Below are positions 18,449-28,343 of a DNA stretch of 64,000 bases, one piece after another. Source of the DNA: RPQJ01 sp963726665 (GTDB lineage: Bacteria > Pseudomonadota > Gammaproteobacteria > Steroidobacterales > Steroidobacteraceae); the NCBI GenBank assembly GCA_963726665.1, contig CAVSDW010000021.1:109911-173910 (forward strand). Direction: 5' to 3'. Both the position numbers and the translations under genes were made by a program. The notes under the pieces are model-generated. The model was given only the letters and a program-made list of their open reading frames with translations. It was not told where the DNA came from and searched no databases. Position 1 is the stretch's first letter. Every line of letters starts with the position of its first letter.

Positions 18449-19515
18449 CCGACCGCCGGCACAACGCAGAGGAGGCCGTGCTCGCGGCCCCCGGCGTCGT
18501 GGTCGCGAAAGACGCGGCCGAAGACCCGCAGGGGCGTGAATTCAGGCCACCGTCCTGGCTGTCGAACCCGCACGTCCAGTCCGTCTACCCGAGCTTGCCG
18601 TTCCGGCGCCCGGTGGTCTCCTGGCGCTGCCGGCGTCTCGCGGCCGCTTCGCGGCCCGTGCGGCTCGACTGCGGGGAGGGTGTCCGGCTTCTCGCGCATC
18701 ACGCGACCCGGGAGCGAGCCGGGCACGCCGAAGCCTCGCGCGTCGCCGTGCTGCTGCATGGCTGGGAGGGCAGCTCGGACTCCCTGTACATCCTGTCGCT
18801 CGGCCAGTACCTGCTGGAGCGCGGTTTCGACGTGGTGAGGCTCAATCTGCGGGACCACGGCGGCAGTCACGGCCTCAATCCCGAGATCTTCCATTCCTGC
18901 CGCATCCAGGAGGTCGTGGGTGCGGTCAAGCGCATCCAGGAGACGAATCCCGGGCGCGGCCTCAATCTCGTCGGGTTCTCGCTGGGCGGGAATTTCTTCC
19001 TGCGCGTCGCGGCCCGCGCGCATGCGGCCGGACTGGAACTCGAGCAGGTCGTCTCCGTCTGCCCGGTGATGGATCCCGGGCACACGCTCGTGCGCCTCGA
19101 AGCTGGCTGGCCTGTGTATCGCCGCTACTTCGTGTGGAAGTGGCACAGGTCGCTCCGGCAGAAGCAGGCCGCGTGGCCGCAGATATACGACCTCTCCGAA
19201 GTGCAGGAAATGGACAACCTGACGGACATGACGGAGCACCTCGCGTGCAGGTACGGCGGTTATCCGTCGCTGGCGGAATACCTGCAGGGCTACGCAGTCA
19301 CGGGCGACACTCTTTCGAGCATCCGCCACCCGACGCGCATCATCACGGCGGCCGACGATCCAATCATTCCCGCGGCGGACCTCGATCGCATCGCACGCCC
19401 GCCGGCGCTTACCGTCACCCGCACCACTCGCGGCGGCCACTGCGGCTACTACGATGCGGGGCGCGGCGGCACCTGGATAGAGCGCGAGATCTACGCGACG
19501 CTGAGCAGGAGGTAA
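18445..19515 (+). CDS. YheT-type alpha/beta hydrolase
   Basis: 356 residues. Nucleophile elbow GFSLGG, acid in ITAADDPIIP and histidine in TTRGGHCGYY give the catalytic triad; PSWLSNPHVQSVYPSL at the N-terminus and NLRDHGGSHGL are typical of the YheT/UPF0017 subfamily of putative lipid or ester hydrolases. The GTG at 18445 overlaps the upstream stop (GTGA) and is the chosen start; a longer version would overlap the response regulator gene. Substrate unknown. Confidence 0.85.
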   Translation: MTDRRHNAEEAVLAAPGVVVAKDAAEDPQGREFRPPSWLSNPHVQSVYPSLPFRRPVVSWRCRRLAAASRPVRLDCGEGVRLLAHHATRERAGHAEASRVAVLLHGWEGSSDSLYILSLGQYLLERGFDVVRLNLRDHGGSHGLNPEIFHSCRIQEVVGAVKRIQETNPGRGLNLVGFSLGGNFFLRVAARAHAAGLELEQVVSVCPVMDPGHTLVRLEAGWPVYRRYFVWKWHRSLRQKQAAWPQIYDLSEVQEMDNLTDMTEHLACRYGGYPSLAEYLQGYAVTGDTLSSIRHPTRIITAADDPIIPAADLDRIARPPALTVTRTTRGGHCGYYDAGRGGTWIEREIYATLSRR

Positions 19516-19536
19516 CGGGCCCGGGCGTCCGAGGAA

Positions 19537-20979
19537 CTACGGCGCGACCGCGCCGCGCCGGGCCATCTCGGCGAGCCATCGGTCGTAACGCGCGGCGAGC
19601 GGCCCGTTCGGTCGCGGCAGGAAGGCTCGCTCGACGGGCACTGCCTGCCAGTCCGGCGGTTCGCCCGCCGCGAGGAAGGCCACACCCCGCGCGGTGGCTT
19701 CCCCGACCGCGTGGCGATGCACCGGGAGGCCGCAGAGGTCCGCGAGCGCCTGGCAGAGATAGTCGCAGCGGGCCATCCCGCCCGAAATCCTGGCGCCCTG
19801 CAGGGGCGCTGCGCGCCGCATCGCGTCGAGGTTCACGCGTAGCAGGAAGGCGATGCTCTCGACGAGCGCGGCGAGCTGGAGCGCCTCATCCCCGTCGCCG
19901 ACGAATGCCACCGGAAAGCCCGGCAGCCAGAATGGAGCGCCGAGTCCGCCGACTCCGTTCATGAACAGCGGCACGTCGTCGCCAGGCCGCACGGCCAGCG
20001 TCCAGAGCGCGCGCTCGACGTCGAGCGCGGTGCGGCCGCGGAACCAGTCGATGGCGCTGCCGGCACCGTTGACCGTGCCCTCGTGGCTGTAGGCCGCGCC
20101 CGAGTCGTCCGAGCGCAGGACGCTGCGCAGCAGTCCCTCGGGCAGCGGCGCGCCGTGCGGTGCTGCGCGCTGCACGAATGCGCCCGTGCCGACGTTGACC
20201 AGCGCCACGTCGCCGTCGGGCCTGCCGAACGCGAACGCCGCCGCGGACTGGTCGCCAGTGCAGGCGGTGACCGCGATGCGCTGCGTGCCGACGCGCAGGT
20301 GGCCGTATGCGTGCCCCGTCGGAACGCAGTCGGGGAGGCACCGGCGCTCGATGCCGAATGCGTCCAGCAACGGCGGCGACCAGTCGAGTGTCGCGGGATC
20401 GAAGAGCAGCGTGCGCGATGCGTTGGCCGGGTCGACGACCTGCGGGCGCTCCTCGAGGAGACAGTTCAGCAGGTAACTCGACAGCGGCCCGAACACGAGG
20501 TCGCCACGGTCCGCCGCCCGCCGCACGCCGGGGACGTGATCGAGGCACCAGCGCAACTTGCTCGCGCCATAGTGCGGCGAAAGCACGAGGCCGGTCAGCC
20601 TTCGGATCTCACGGGCATGAGGCCGCATGCGCTCGAGCCAGGCCGCGTTACGCCGGTCCTGCCAGGAGATCGCGCCTGTGAGCGCGCGCCCGCTCGAGCG
20701 CTCCCAGCACACGATGGTGGAGCGTTGCGTGGCGAGGCCGGCGGCCCGGATGGCCCGTCCTGCGGCAGCAGGGGACTCACAGGCATCCAGCGCGGCACGC
20801 GTGAGCGAACTGGCGAGTTCGAGAGGATCCTGCTCGACGAATCCCTCGGCGTCGTGCCGCGTCGAGACCGGGACGTGCGACGCGGCGACTTCGTTTCCGA
20901 ACCGGTCGAAAAGCAGCGCGCGGCTGCCGTGTCCGCCCTGGTCCATCGCCAGGACGAGCCACGGCGCGGGCTCGCTCAC
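19537..20979 (-). CDS. FGGY-family carbohydrate kinase (glycerol kinase-like)
   Basis: 480 residues from a GTG that overlaps the glpQ stop (GTGA). The ATP-binding start LVLAMDQGGHGSRALLFDR, the segment ISWQDRR, CTGDQSAAAFAFGR and the C-terminal ISGGMARCDYLCQALADL follow FGGY kinases. Coupling to a glycerophosphodiester phosphodiesterase fits a glycerol or glycerophosphate route, in which glycerol kinase would be expected, but the sequence is divergent enough that another polyol or sugar is possible. Confidence 0.8.
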   Translation of the reverse strand: MSEPAPWLVLAMDQGGHGSRALLFDRFGNEVAASHVPVSTRHDAEGFVEQDPLELASSLTRAALDACESPAAAGRAIRAAGLATQRSTIVCWERSSGRALTGAISWQDRRNAAWLERMRPHAREIRRLTGLVLSPHYGASKLRWCLDHVPGVRRAADRGDLVFGPLSSYLLNCLLEERPQVVDPANASRTLLFDPATLDWSPPLLDAFGIERRCLPDCVPTGHAYGHLRVGTQRIAVTACTGDQSAAAFAFGRPDGDVALVNVGTGAFVQRAAPHGAPLPEGLLRSVLRSDDSGAAYSHEGTVNGAGSAIDWFRGRTALDVERALWTLAVRPGDDVPLFMNGVGGLGAPFWLPGFPVAFVGDGDEALQLAALVESIAFLLRVNLDAMRRAAPLQGARISGGMARCDYLCQALADLCGLPVHRHAVGEATARGVAFLAAGEPPDWQAVPVERAFLPRPNGPLAARYDRWLAEMARRGAVAP

Positions 20980-21738
20980 CACTTGCGCCGGCTCTCCTCG
21001 TAGGCCGTGCGCAGGCCCCGCACGGTCATGGTTTCGACGTACCGCGCGCCGAGGGACTGGCACGCCTGCGCAGTCTTGATGTCGCGCACCTCGTAGAGGG
21101 CCCAATCCCACGGCCCGGGCCACAGTGCCTGGATGCCCTCGGGCAGTCGCTCGATATTCGCGAACAGGAACTCCGGCGAGACTGCCGTTCGCCTCGGCCA
21201 GTGTTGCGTCGTCGTAGTCGGAGATTACCCAGCCAATGCGCGCGCCGGTCATGAGCCGCATGATCCTCAGGCTCGGCAGGTCGAAGGAGATCACCACGCA
21301 GCGATCGAGCAATGGTTTTACGACCTGCGCGACGCGCCGCAGGACGGTCTCGCGGCCGAAACGGCGCATGCTCGCGCGCTTGATTTCCACGTAGGCGGTC
21401 ACGCCCTCCCAGCCGGCGAGCGCGTCCACGACCTGCTCGAGCGAGGGCGGATAAGTGAACGCGAACCGGTTGCCCAGGCGCTGGTTCTCGCCGACGGCTG
21501 TTTCCGCGAGCTCGGCCCAGTTCATGTCGTGCACGAGGTCTGGCCGGCCGCCGACACGTTCGAGGTCGGCGTCGTGAATGACGACCGGCACCTTGTCCGC
21601 CGTGAGCTGCACGTCGAACTCGACGTGCTTGACGCCCAGTTCAACGGCGGAGGCGAGCGATTGCAGCGTGTTCTCCGGAAACTCGGCCGCGTTGCCGCGG
21701 TGCGCGATGATCTCCGGAAGACTCGTCCCTGATGTCAT
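20976..21738 (-). CDS. glpQ: Glycerophosphodiester phosphodiesterase, frame-disrupted
   Basis: Cleaves glycerophosphodiesters to glycerol 3-phosphate and an alcohol. The catalytic IIAHRGNAAEFPENT is at residues 10-24, with EFDVQLTADKVPVVIHD binding the metal. No signal peptide, so the cytoplasmic (UgpQ-like) type. The frame changes by one base near 21184: upstream DYDDATLAEANG, downstream SPEFLFANIERLPEGIQALW, ending ESRRKW at a TGA that overlaps the GTG of the kinase gene. About 253 residues once joined, normal for the family. Confidence 0.8.
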
Positions 21739-21952
21739 GGCTGACCGGACCTCGCGTCGGTACGCTTCAGGCGTGCGGCGCGGCTTGCGCCTGGGCGGGG
21801 ACAGACATCGCCCCGCCGCGCCGTTGGACTTAACCCGAGAAGGGGTGAGGACGACGCGGCGGAGCGATCGCGCACGTTGAGGCCAAGCGCGCGGGCGCAT
21901 TGTGCTTACAACCATTGCGCGAGTCCAGAGGGTGCGCGGCGGGCGCCAGACG

Positions 21953-21976
21953 AAAAAAACCCCGCTGTTGCGGGGT
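21953..21976 (-). terminator. Intrinsic terminator of the putative small RNA
   Basis: On the minus strand CCCCGC, loop AACA, GCGGGG, then seven T residues. It points away from gcdH and toward glpQ and ends a unit that begins at the sigma-54 promoter about 235 bases upstream. Confidence 0.85.
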
Positions 21977-22188
21977 CTGGTCATCTGGTGGCGCGCTCGG
22001 TTCCGTCTGCTCGTTGCCGTGCTTGAACCTTGCGCCCGAGTCGATTCGTTTCTCTTGTTTCCCTTTTGATTCTCTCTTGTCGTTCCGGACTTTCGATCAA
22101 TCCCCAGTCACTCCCAAGTCATCCCCCGGCGGAAACTCTTCCCTTGTCCCTCGTCATCGCCCGTTCCATCACCCATCACACGAGGACG
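21953..22188 (-). ncRNA. Putative GGA-rich small RNA (Csr/Rsm-sponge type)
   Basis: Bounded by a consensus sigma-54 promoter and a strong terminator, about 236 nt, no plausible coding frame longer than about 22 codons. Nine GGA triplets occur (for example ATGGAACG, GAGGGAC, AAGGGAAG, GGGGGATG, TTGGGAG, TGGGGATT, CCGGAACG, AAGGGAAAC, ACGGAACC), the binding element of CsrA/RsmA proteins. A 5' stem CCTCGT/ACGAGG encloses the first. RsmX/Y/Z and CsrB/C RNAs sequester CsrA in this manner; a sigma-54-driven regulatory RNA such as CrcZ or GlmY is the other known precedent for the promoter type. Identity is inferred. Confidence 0.5.
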
Positions 22189-22199
22189 CTGAAGAAGAA

Positions 22200-22214
22200 G
22201 CAATGACCGTGCCA
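22200..22214 (-). promoter_or_regulatory. Sigma-54 (-24/-12) promoter
   Basis: On the minus strand TGGCACG-GTCA-TTGC followed by T, an exact match to the consensus TGGCACG-N4-TTGCW. The start site would be about 22188. No gene follows in this direction until glpQ, beyond the terminator, so the product is probably the small RNA. An enhancer-binding regulator site was not identified. Confidence 0.75.
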
Positions 22215-22385
22215 GTTGCAATGCAGCGTCGCCGAATCAACGGCTTATGCGTGCGCTTGCCCGTCGCGCAGGGCCGTAGGCGCATTTCCCGGGCGATTGC
22301 GTAAAGGAAATCGACAGGCCCGGCACGGTCCGCGAAACCGGCGCGCACGCGCCGCGACGGGCGCCGGACGGACGTGACGCGGCGC

Positions 22386-23591
22386 TCAGAACGCGTTGAT
22401 CCCGGTCAGCTCGCGCCCGACGGTGAGCTGGTGGATCGTCTCGGTTCCCTCGTAGGTGATGACGCTCTCGAGGTTGAGCGCGTGCCTGATCGGCACGTAC
22501 TCGGCGCTGATGCCGGCGCCGCCGAGGATGTCGCGCGCGTCGCGCGCAACGTCGAGTGCCATGCGGCAGTTGTTCCACTTGGCGAGCGACACGTGCGACG
22601 GGCTCATCGTGCCCGCGTCCTTGAGCCGTCCGAGCTGCAGGGAGAGCAGCTGCGCCGTGGTGATACCGCGGGCCATCTCCGCGAGGCGGATCTGCACGGT
22701 CTGGGTCGCGGCGAGCGGGCGTCCGAAGAGCACCCGGGACTGCGAATAGTCGAGTGCCTGCGCGAGGCACGCCTGTGCCGCGCCGATCACGCCCCAGGTG
22801 ATGCCGTAGCGGGCCTGGGTCAGGCAGGAGAGCGGCGCCTTGATGCCCACGGTGCTGCCGGGGAGCATGTTCGCGTCGGGCACGACCACGTCCTCGAGGA
22901 AGATCGCGCCGGTGATGGATGCGCGCAGCGAGAACTTCTTCTCGATCTCCGGCGCCGCGAGGCCCTTCGTCCCCTTTTCCACCAGGAAGCCTCGCATGCC
23001 TTCCTCGGTCTTCGCCCAGATGACGAAGAGGTCCGCGATCGGCGAATTGGTGATCCACATCTTCGCGCCGTTCAGGACCCAGTCGCCGCCGCGGCGCTTC
23101 GCGTGCGTCTTCATGTTCGCCGGGTCGGAACCGCCGTGGGGTTCCGTGAGGCCGAAGCATCCGAGCACCTCGCCCGTCGCCATGCGCGGCAGGTACGCCT
23201 GCTTCTGCGCCTCGCTGCCGTAGGTGTGGATCGGGTACATGCACAGGCTCGACTGCACGGAGACGAAGCTCCTCAAGCCCGAATCGCCGCGCTCGAGTTC
23301 CTGGCAGATCAGCCCGTAGCTCACCGCGTTCATGCCGGCACAGCCGTAGCCCTCGAGCGAGCTGCCGAGCAGCCCGAGCCCGGCGAGTTCGGCAACGAGC
23401 TCCTTCGGGAACGTGTGGTCTTCGAAATGATGCTGGATGATCGGCAGGACCTTGTCGTCCACCATGCGGGCGACCGAGTCCTGCACCATCTGTTCCTCTT
23501 CGGTGAGCAGGCCGCGCACGTCGAAGAGGTCTACGGGATTCAGGGCGCGAGCGGATTTCCTGTTGCGCGATTCGGCGGAAGGTGAGGCCAC
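22386..23591 (-). CDS. gcdH: Glutaryl-CoA dehydrogenase
   Basis: About 401 residues from a GTG at 23591. Oxidises and decarboxylates glutaryl-CoA to crotonyl-CoA in lysine and tryptophan breakdown, passing electrons to ETF. CFGLTEPHGGSDPANMKT is the FAD/substrate loop, KMWITNSPIADLFVIWAK the central strand region, and the catalytic glutamate sits in VITYEGTETIHQL near the C-terminus. The start at 23591 gives the family length; a longer in-frame version adds a sequence without similarity. Divergent from the OmpA lipoprotein gene. Confidence 0.88.
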   Translation of the reverse strand: MASPSAESRNRKSARALNPVDLFDVRGLLTEEEQMVQDSVARMVDDKVLPIIQHHFEDHTFPKELVAELAGLGLLGSSLEGYGCAGMNAVSYGLICQELERGDSGLRSFVSVQSSLCMYPIHTYGSEAQKQAYLPRMATGEVLGCFGLTEPHGGSDPANMKTHAKRRGGDWVLNGAKMWITNSPIADLFVIWAKTEEGMRGFLVEKGTKGLAAPEIEKKFSLRASITGAIFLEDVVVPDANMLPGSTVGIKAPLSCLTQARYGITWGVIGAAQACLAQALDYSQSRVLFGRPLAATQTVQIRLAEMARGITTAQLLSLQLGRLKDAGTMSPSHVSLAKWNNCRMALDVARDARDILGGAGISAEYVPIRHALNLESVITYEGTETIHQLTVGRELTGINAF

Positions 23592-23733
23592 GGGGTGCTC
23601 CCGATCGGTGTGTTGCTGGGTGAGGACCCCTATTCTCTGGAAACCGGGACCCGGCTGCAAAGAAAACCGGCCGTTCGACGTTGCCACTGGTCGCGTGTCG
23701 GGACATCATTGCGCCATTCGATGTCCATCCACC

Positions 23734-23755
23734 GCCGGAACCCTGTCGTTCCGGC
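23734..23755. promoter_or_regulatory. 8-bp inverted repeat upstream of the OmpA lipoprotein gene
   Basis: GCCGGAAC, six bases, GTTCCGGC, located 20 bases before the plus-strand start at 23776. It may be an operator or an RNA hairpin in the leader. No companion copy was found nearby. Confidence 0.35.
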
Positions 23756-23775
23756 AAGCCCGGGAGCACATGCAC

Positions 23776-24459
23776 ATGCTGACGCGCAGTAAAGCTGGAA
23801 TCATGTCGGTCGTCGCGGCGTCGGTCGTGCTCGCGGGGTGCGCGTCCGTCCAGGATTTCGGCACCAATCCCGAAAAGCAGAAGACGCGACAGGGAACGGC
23901 CATCGGGGCCGTCGGCGGTGCCGCGGTCGGCCTGATCGTGGGGGGAGGGTGGAAGGGAGCGCTCATCGGCGCGGGTGTCGGCGCGCTCGCCGGCGGCATG
24001 GTCGGCAATTATCAGGACAAGCAGGAAGCGAAGCTGCGGCAGCAAATGTCTGGTACCGGCGTCGAGGTCGTGCGCATGGGCGACAACCTCACGCTCAGCA
24101 TGCCGGGCAACGTCACCTTCGCCTTCGACAGCGCCAAGCTGAACCCGCAGTTCGACCCGGTACTGGACAAGCTGGCCCAGACGCTCATCGAGTACAACAA
24201 GACCGTGATCCAGATTGCCGGGCACACCGACAGCACCGGCAGCCACGAGTACAACATGAAGCTGTCGCTGCAGCGAGCCGACAGCGTGAAGGCCTACCTC
24301 GCGAGCCATGGCGTGCCGGCAGCCCGGCTGGTCACGCTCGGCGCGGGCCCGGACTACCCGATCGCGTCGAACGACACGGAAGAGGGGCGCGCGCAGAACC
24401 GTCGCGTCGAGATCACGATCGTCCCGGTGACCCAGGAGACCCTGGACCAGGCGAAGTAG
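23776..24459 (+). CDS. OmpA-family lipoprotein with glycine-zipper segment
   Basis: About 227 residues. Lipoprotein signal peptide with lipobox VLAGC, then a glycine-zipper membrane segment (AIGAVGGAAVGLIVGG and ALIGAGVGALAGGMVGNY), then an OmpA peptidoglycan-binding domain with FDSAKLNPQF, IQIAGHTDSTGSHEYN and AQNRRVEITI. It should be an outer-membrane lipoprotein that also grips peptidoglycan (YiaD/Pal-like). ATG at 23776 is preferred over 23770 because GGGAG is then nine rather than three bases away. Converges with rpoH. Confidence 0.85.
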   Translation: MLTRSKAGIMSVVAASVVLAGCASVQDFGTNPEKQKTRQGTAIGAVGGAAVGLIVGGGWKGALIGAGVGALAGGMVGNYQDKQEAKLRQQMSGTGVEVVRMGDNLTLSMPGNVTFAFDSAKLNPQFDPVLDKLAQTLIEYNKTVIQIAGHTDSTGSHEYNMKLSLQRADSVKAYLASHGVPAARLVTLGAGPDYPIASNDTEEGRAQNRRVEITIVPVTQETLDQAK

Positions 24460-24471
24460 AAGGGCCCTCGC

Positions 24472-25347
<876 letters not shown>

Positions 25348-25384
25348 GTGCTTAAAAAGTCTCCCCAGGCAACGACTGCAGATA

Positions 25385-25411
25385 TTAGCAGTCAGGCAAT
25401 TAGAGTGCTAA
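25385..25411 (-). promoter_or_regulatory. CIRCE element (HrcA operator) over the rpoH promoter
   Basis: On the minus strand TTAGCACTC-N9-GACTGCTAA, which matches the CIRCE consensus TTAGCACTC-N9-GAGTGCTAA except for one base in the right half. The left half overlaps a possible -35 (TTAGCA) and the right half a possible -10 (TAATAT, 18 bases further on), so HrcA bound here would block rpoH transcription. Confidence 0.85.
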
Positions 25412-25604
25412 ATACCCGGGAAGTTCAGCCCCCAAACCCGGGGCGATGAGCAAAAAAATTGCTTCTAAATCATGTATTTATTGTCGAAATGGAGCGGATG
25501 GCAGCCGCGACGCCCAGTGCAGGCGAGGCTGATGCCGCCCGCCGTCTTCGTGCCATCCCCTGACCGCTATCCGCTTCCGCTCCAGCGTCCGCTTCCGCGA
25601 TCCG

Positions 25605-26519
25605 CTATTTCGGCTCGATCCCGCGCAGTTCCCGGGTTGCGACGATGAACGAGCCGAGCCAGCCGAGCACCGCACCGCCTGCGACCAGGATCAGGCTCGC
25701 CAATGGGTCGAGTCCGTGAAGCGTAAATCCGCTGCCGTAGAGCCCGGCGATGCGGCGCACCGGGTCGGCCAGCACGATGACGACGAGGGCAACGATCAGC
25801 CAGGCGATGACGCCGCCGCCGAGCCCGTACCACACGCCGCTGTAGAGGAACGGGCGCCGCACGAACGCGTCACTGCCGCCGACCAGCTTGGTGACCTCGA
25901 TCTCGCCGCGCCGGTTCTCGATGTCGAGCCGGATCGTATTACCGACGATGACGAGGATGCCGAGCGCGAAGAGTCCGGCGGCCAGGAACACGACCCTCCG
26001 TACCACGTCCAGGATCCCGTTGAACCGGCTGACCCACTCGGTGTCGAGCTGGACGATGTCCACGCCCGGCAGGAGCTTGAGTTCGGCGGTGAGCGTCGCG
26101 ACGTGCCCGGAATCGCGAAATTCCTCGGCCGGCCGGACGATGAGCGCGTGGGGCAGGGGGTTGTCCTTGAGCGCGTCGAGCGCCTCGCCGAAGCCCGAGT
26201 TGCGGCGGAATTCCGCGAGCGCCTTGTCGGCCGGGACCAGGGTGACTTCGGCCACGTCGCGGCGCTTCCTCACCCGCTCAGCGACGGACTTCGCGTCGTC
26301 GAGGCTCGCCGACTGCTTCATGTAGACGGACACGTCGAGCGCGTTGCTCCAGCCGCCGCTCGCTTCGCGAACGTTCTGCACCATCACGCTCAGGCAGGCC
26401 GGCAGTGCGAGCGCGATGCCGATCACGAGCACGGTGAGCAGCGTGGCGAACGGCTGCTGCCAGAGCCTTCCGAGCGACCCCACCATGGTCTGCACGTGAC
26501 GTTCGAGCCACCGGTTCAT
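25605..26519 (-). CDS. ftsX: Cell-division protein FtsX
   Basis: 304 residues, four membrane helices with a large periplasmic domain between the first two (about residues 45-165) and the typical end LGWLGSFIVATRELRGI. Works with FtsE to activate septal murein hydrolases through EnvC-type partners. Its ATG overlaps the ftsE stop (ATGA). The 3' flank contains GCGGA-rich direct repeats. Confidence 0.93.
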   Translation of the reverse strand: MNRWLERHVQTMVGSLGRLWQQPFATLLTVLVIGIALALPACLSVMVQNVREASGGWSNALDVSVYMKQSASLDDAKSVAERVRKRRDVAEVTLVPADKALAEFRRNSGFGEALDALKDNPLPHALIVRPAEEFRDSGHVATLTAELKLLPGVDIVQLDTEWVSRFNGILDVVRRVVFLAAGLFALGILVIVGNTIRLDIENRRGEIEVTKLVGGSDAFVRRPFLYSGVWYGLGGGVIAWLIVALVVIVLADPVRRIAGLYGSGFTLHGLDPLASLILVAGGAVLGWLGSFIVATRELRGIEPK

Positions 26520-27226
26520 GATTGCTCGCCGCGCGCGACGATGATCGACGGCAGCGGGGGAGGCGCATATTCGCCGCCCGCGACACGACCGCCCTCGATC
26601 ACCACTCGCCGCACCCCGTAGAGCCCGATCAGGTGCACGTCATGCGTCGCGACCAGCACGGTGACGCCCACCTCGTTGAACCGCTTGAAGATGTTCATGA
26701 TCTCGACCGCGAGATCCGGGTCCAGGTTTCCGGTCGGCTCGTCGGCGATCAGCAGCGATGGCTTGCCGACGATCGCGCGCGCGATTCCGACGCGCTGCTG
26801 CTCGCCGGTGGAGAGCTCGATCGGCCTGATCCGCTCGCGGCCGAGCAGCCCCACCTGGTCGAGCGCCGCGCGAACGCGCTTGTCGATCTCCTTCTCCTGC
26901 ACGCCGGCGATCACGAGCGGCAACCCCACGTTGTCGTAGACCGGCCGGTCCATGAGCAGCTTGTGGTCCTGGAAGACGATGCCGATGTCGCGACGGAACG
27001 GCGGGATCTTCGAGCGCGGCAGGGTCGCCGTGTTCTGGCCATTCACCATCAGCGTCCCGCGCGTGGGACGCTCGATCACGGCGATGAGCTTGAGGAGCGT
27101 GCTCTTGCCGGCGCCCGAGTGCCCGGTGAGGAACACCATCTCGCCGCGCCCGACGGCCAGCGAGAGGTTCGAGATGGCCTCGCGCCCGTTCGGGTAGCGC
27201 TTCCAGACATTTTCGAAGCGGATCAT
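26516..27226 (-). CDS. ftsE: Cell-division ATPase FtsE
   Basis: 236 residues. Walker A GHSGAGKST, signature LSTGEQQRVGIARA and Walker B LLIADEPTGNLD intact; VLVATHDVHL carries the switch histidine. Energises FtsX at the septum. Overlaps both ftsY (ATGA) and ftsX (ATGA), so translation of the three is coupled. Confidence 0.95.
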   Translation of the reverse strand: MIRFENVWKRYPNGREAISNLSLAVGRGEMVFLTGHSGAGKSTLLKLIAVIERPTRGTLMVNGQNTATLPRSKIPPFRRDIGIVFQDHKLLMDRPVYDNVGLPLVIAGVQEKEIDKRVRAALDQVGLLGRERIRPIELSTGEQQRVGIARAIVGKPSLLIADEPTGNLDPDLAVEIMNIFKRFNEVGVTVLVATHDVHLIGLYGVRRVVIEGGRVAGGEYAPPPLPSIIVARGEQS

Positions 27227-28227
27227 GCGGCTTCGCCGCCGGCGCGGGCAGGGGAGAGCACGGCGTCCACGAATGACGTCGCGTCGAACACGCCGAAGTC
27301 GTCGGCCGTCTCGCCGATCCCGACATAGCGCATGGGAATGCCGAGCCGGTCGGCGATGGCGAAAACGATGCCGCCCTTCGCCGTGCCGTCGAGCTTCGTG
27401 AGCACGAGGCCCGTGACGCCGAGTGCCTCGTTGAACTGCCGCGCCTGCGAGAGCGCGTTCTGGCCCTGCCCCGCGTCGAGCACCAGCAGCACTTCGTGCG
27501 GCGCTTCCGGGTCGAGCCGGCCGAGCACGCGCTTTACCTTGCGGAGTTCGTCCATCAGGTTGCTCTGCGTGTGCAGTCGTCCCGCGGTGTCGGCGATGAG
27601 GACGTCCGCGCCGCGAGCCTGCGCGGACTGCATGGCGTCGAAGATCACGGCCGCGGGATCGGCGCCCGCGGCCTGCGCGATCACCGGCACGCCGTCGCGG
27701 TCGCCCCAGATCTGCAGTTGCTCGATCGCGGCGGCGCGAAATGTATCGCCGGCCGCGAGCACCACCTTGCGTCCCTCGCCGGCGAGACGACGCGCGAGCT
27801 TGCCGATGGTCGTGGTCTTGCCGGAGCCGTTCACGCCGACCACCAGGATCACGAACGGCCGCTTCGTCGCGTCGATGGCGAGGGGACGGGCGACCGGCTC
27901 CACGATGCCGAGCATGGACCGGCGCAGCGCCTCGAGCAGCGCGTCGAGATTGCCGAGTTCCTTGCGCGACACCTGCCCGCGCAGGCCGCCGAGGATCTTT
28001 TCGGTGGTCTCGATGCCGACGTCGGCGGCGATGAGGCGCGTCTCGAGTTCGTCGAGCACGGCGTCGTCGATCCGGCCGCCGGGCAGGAGGTTCGCGAGGT
28101 CGTAGGTGAGCCACGAATCGCCGCGGTTGAGCTTCGAGCGCAGCCGCGCGATGAAGCCGGACTGCTTCGCGGCGGGTTCAGGCGCGACCTCGTCTGCCTT
28201 TTTAGTCTTGAAGCTGAAGAGTGCCAT
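27223..28227 (-). CDS. ftsY: Signal recognition particle receptor FtsY
   Basis: 334 residues. Short N-terminal acidic region, then the NG GTPase: GVNGSGKTTTIGKLA (G1), DTAGRLHTQ (G3), TKLDGTAKGG (G4). Receives ribosome-bound SRP at the inner membrane. First gene of ftsY-ftsE-ftsX; divergent from rsmD with a 116-base gap. Confidence 0.95.
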   Translation of the reverse strand: MALFSFKTKKADEVAPEPAAKQSGFIARLRSKLNRGDSWLTYDLANLLPGGRIDDAVLDELETRLIAADVGIETTEKILGGLRGQVSRKELGNLDALLEALRRSMLGIVEPVARPLAIDATKRPFVILVVGVNGSGKTTTIGKLARRLAGEGRKVVLAAGDTFRAAAIEQLQIWGDRDGVPVIAQAAGADPAAVIFDAMQSAQARGADVLIADTAGRLHTQSNLMDELRKVKRVLGRLDPEAPHEVLLVLDAGQGQNALSQARQFNEALGVTGLVLTKLDGTAKGGIVFAIADRLGIPMRYVGIGETADDFGVFDATSFVDAVLSPARAGGEAA

Positions 28228-28343
28228 GACCGGGATCGCGGGACGGGGCAGTGATTGTAGCGGATGGGTCGCGCGGCGAGCGTCGCGGGTAAGATCACGA
28301 TCGAGCCCCGCCGTTCCACGCAGAGGACCGCGCAGTCCCGCCG

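Larger units (their letters stand above)
21739..22385. other. 647-base intergenic region without a protein gene
   Basis: No convincing coding frame. The part from 21953 to 22214 holds a sigma-54 promoter, a GGA-rich transcribed region and an intrinsic terminator, all on the minus strand. In 21739-21952 I see only GC-rich leader sequence for glpQ, and in 22215-22385 nothing identifiable apart from the 3' flank of gcdH. Confidence 0.6.

Noticed and set aside
21953..22214. A tRNA or protein gene between glpQ and gcdH
   Set aside because: No cloverleaf can be seen, and the longest frame on the minus strand (22 codons, starting ATGGGTGATGG) lacks a ribosome site.
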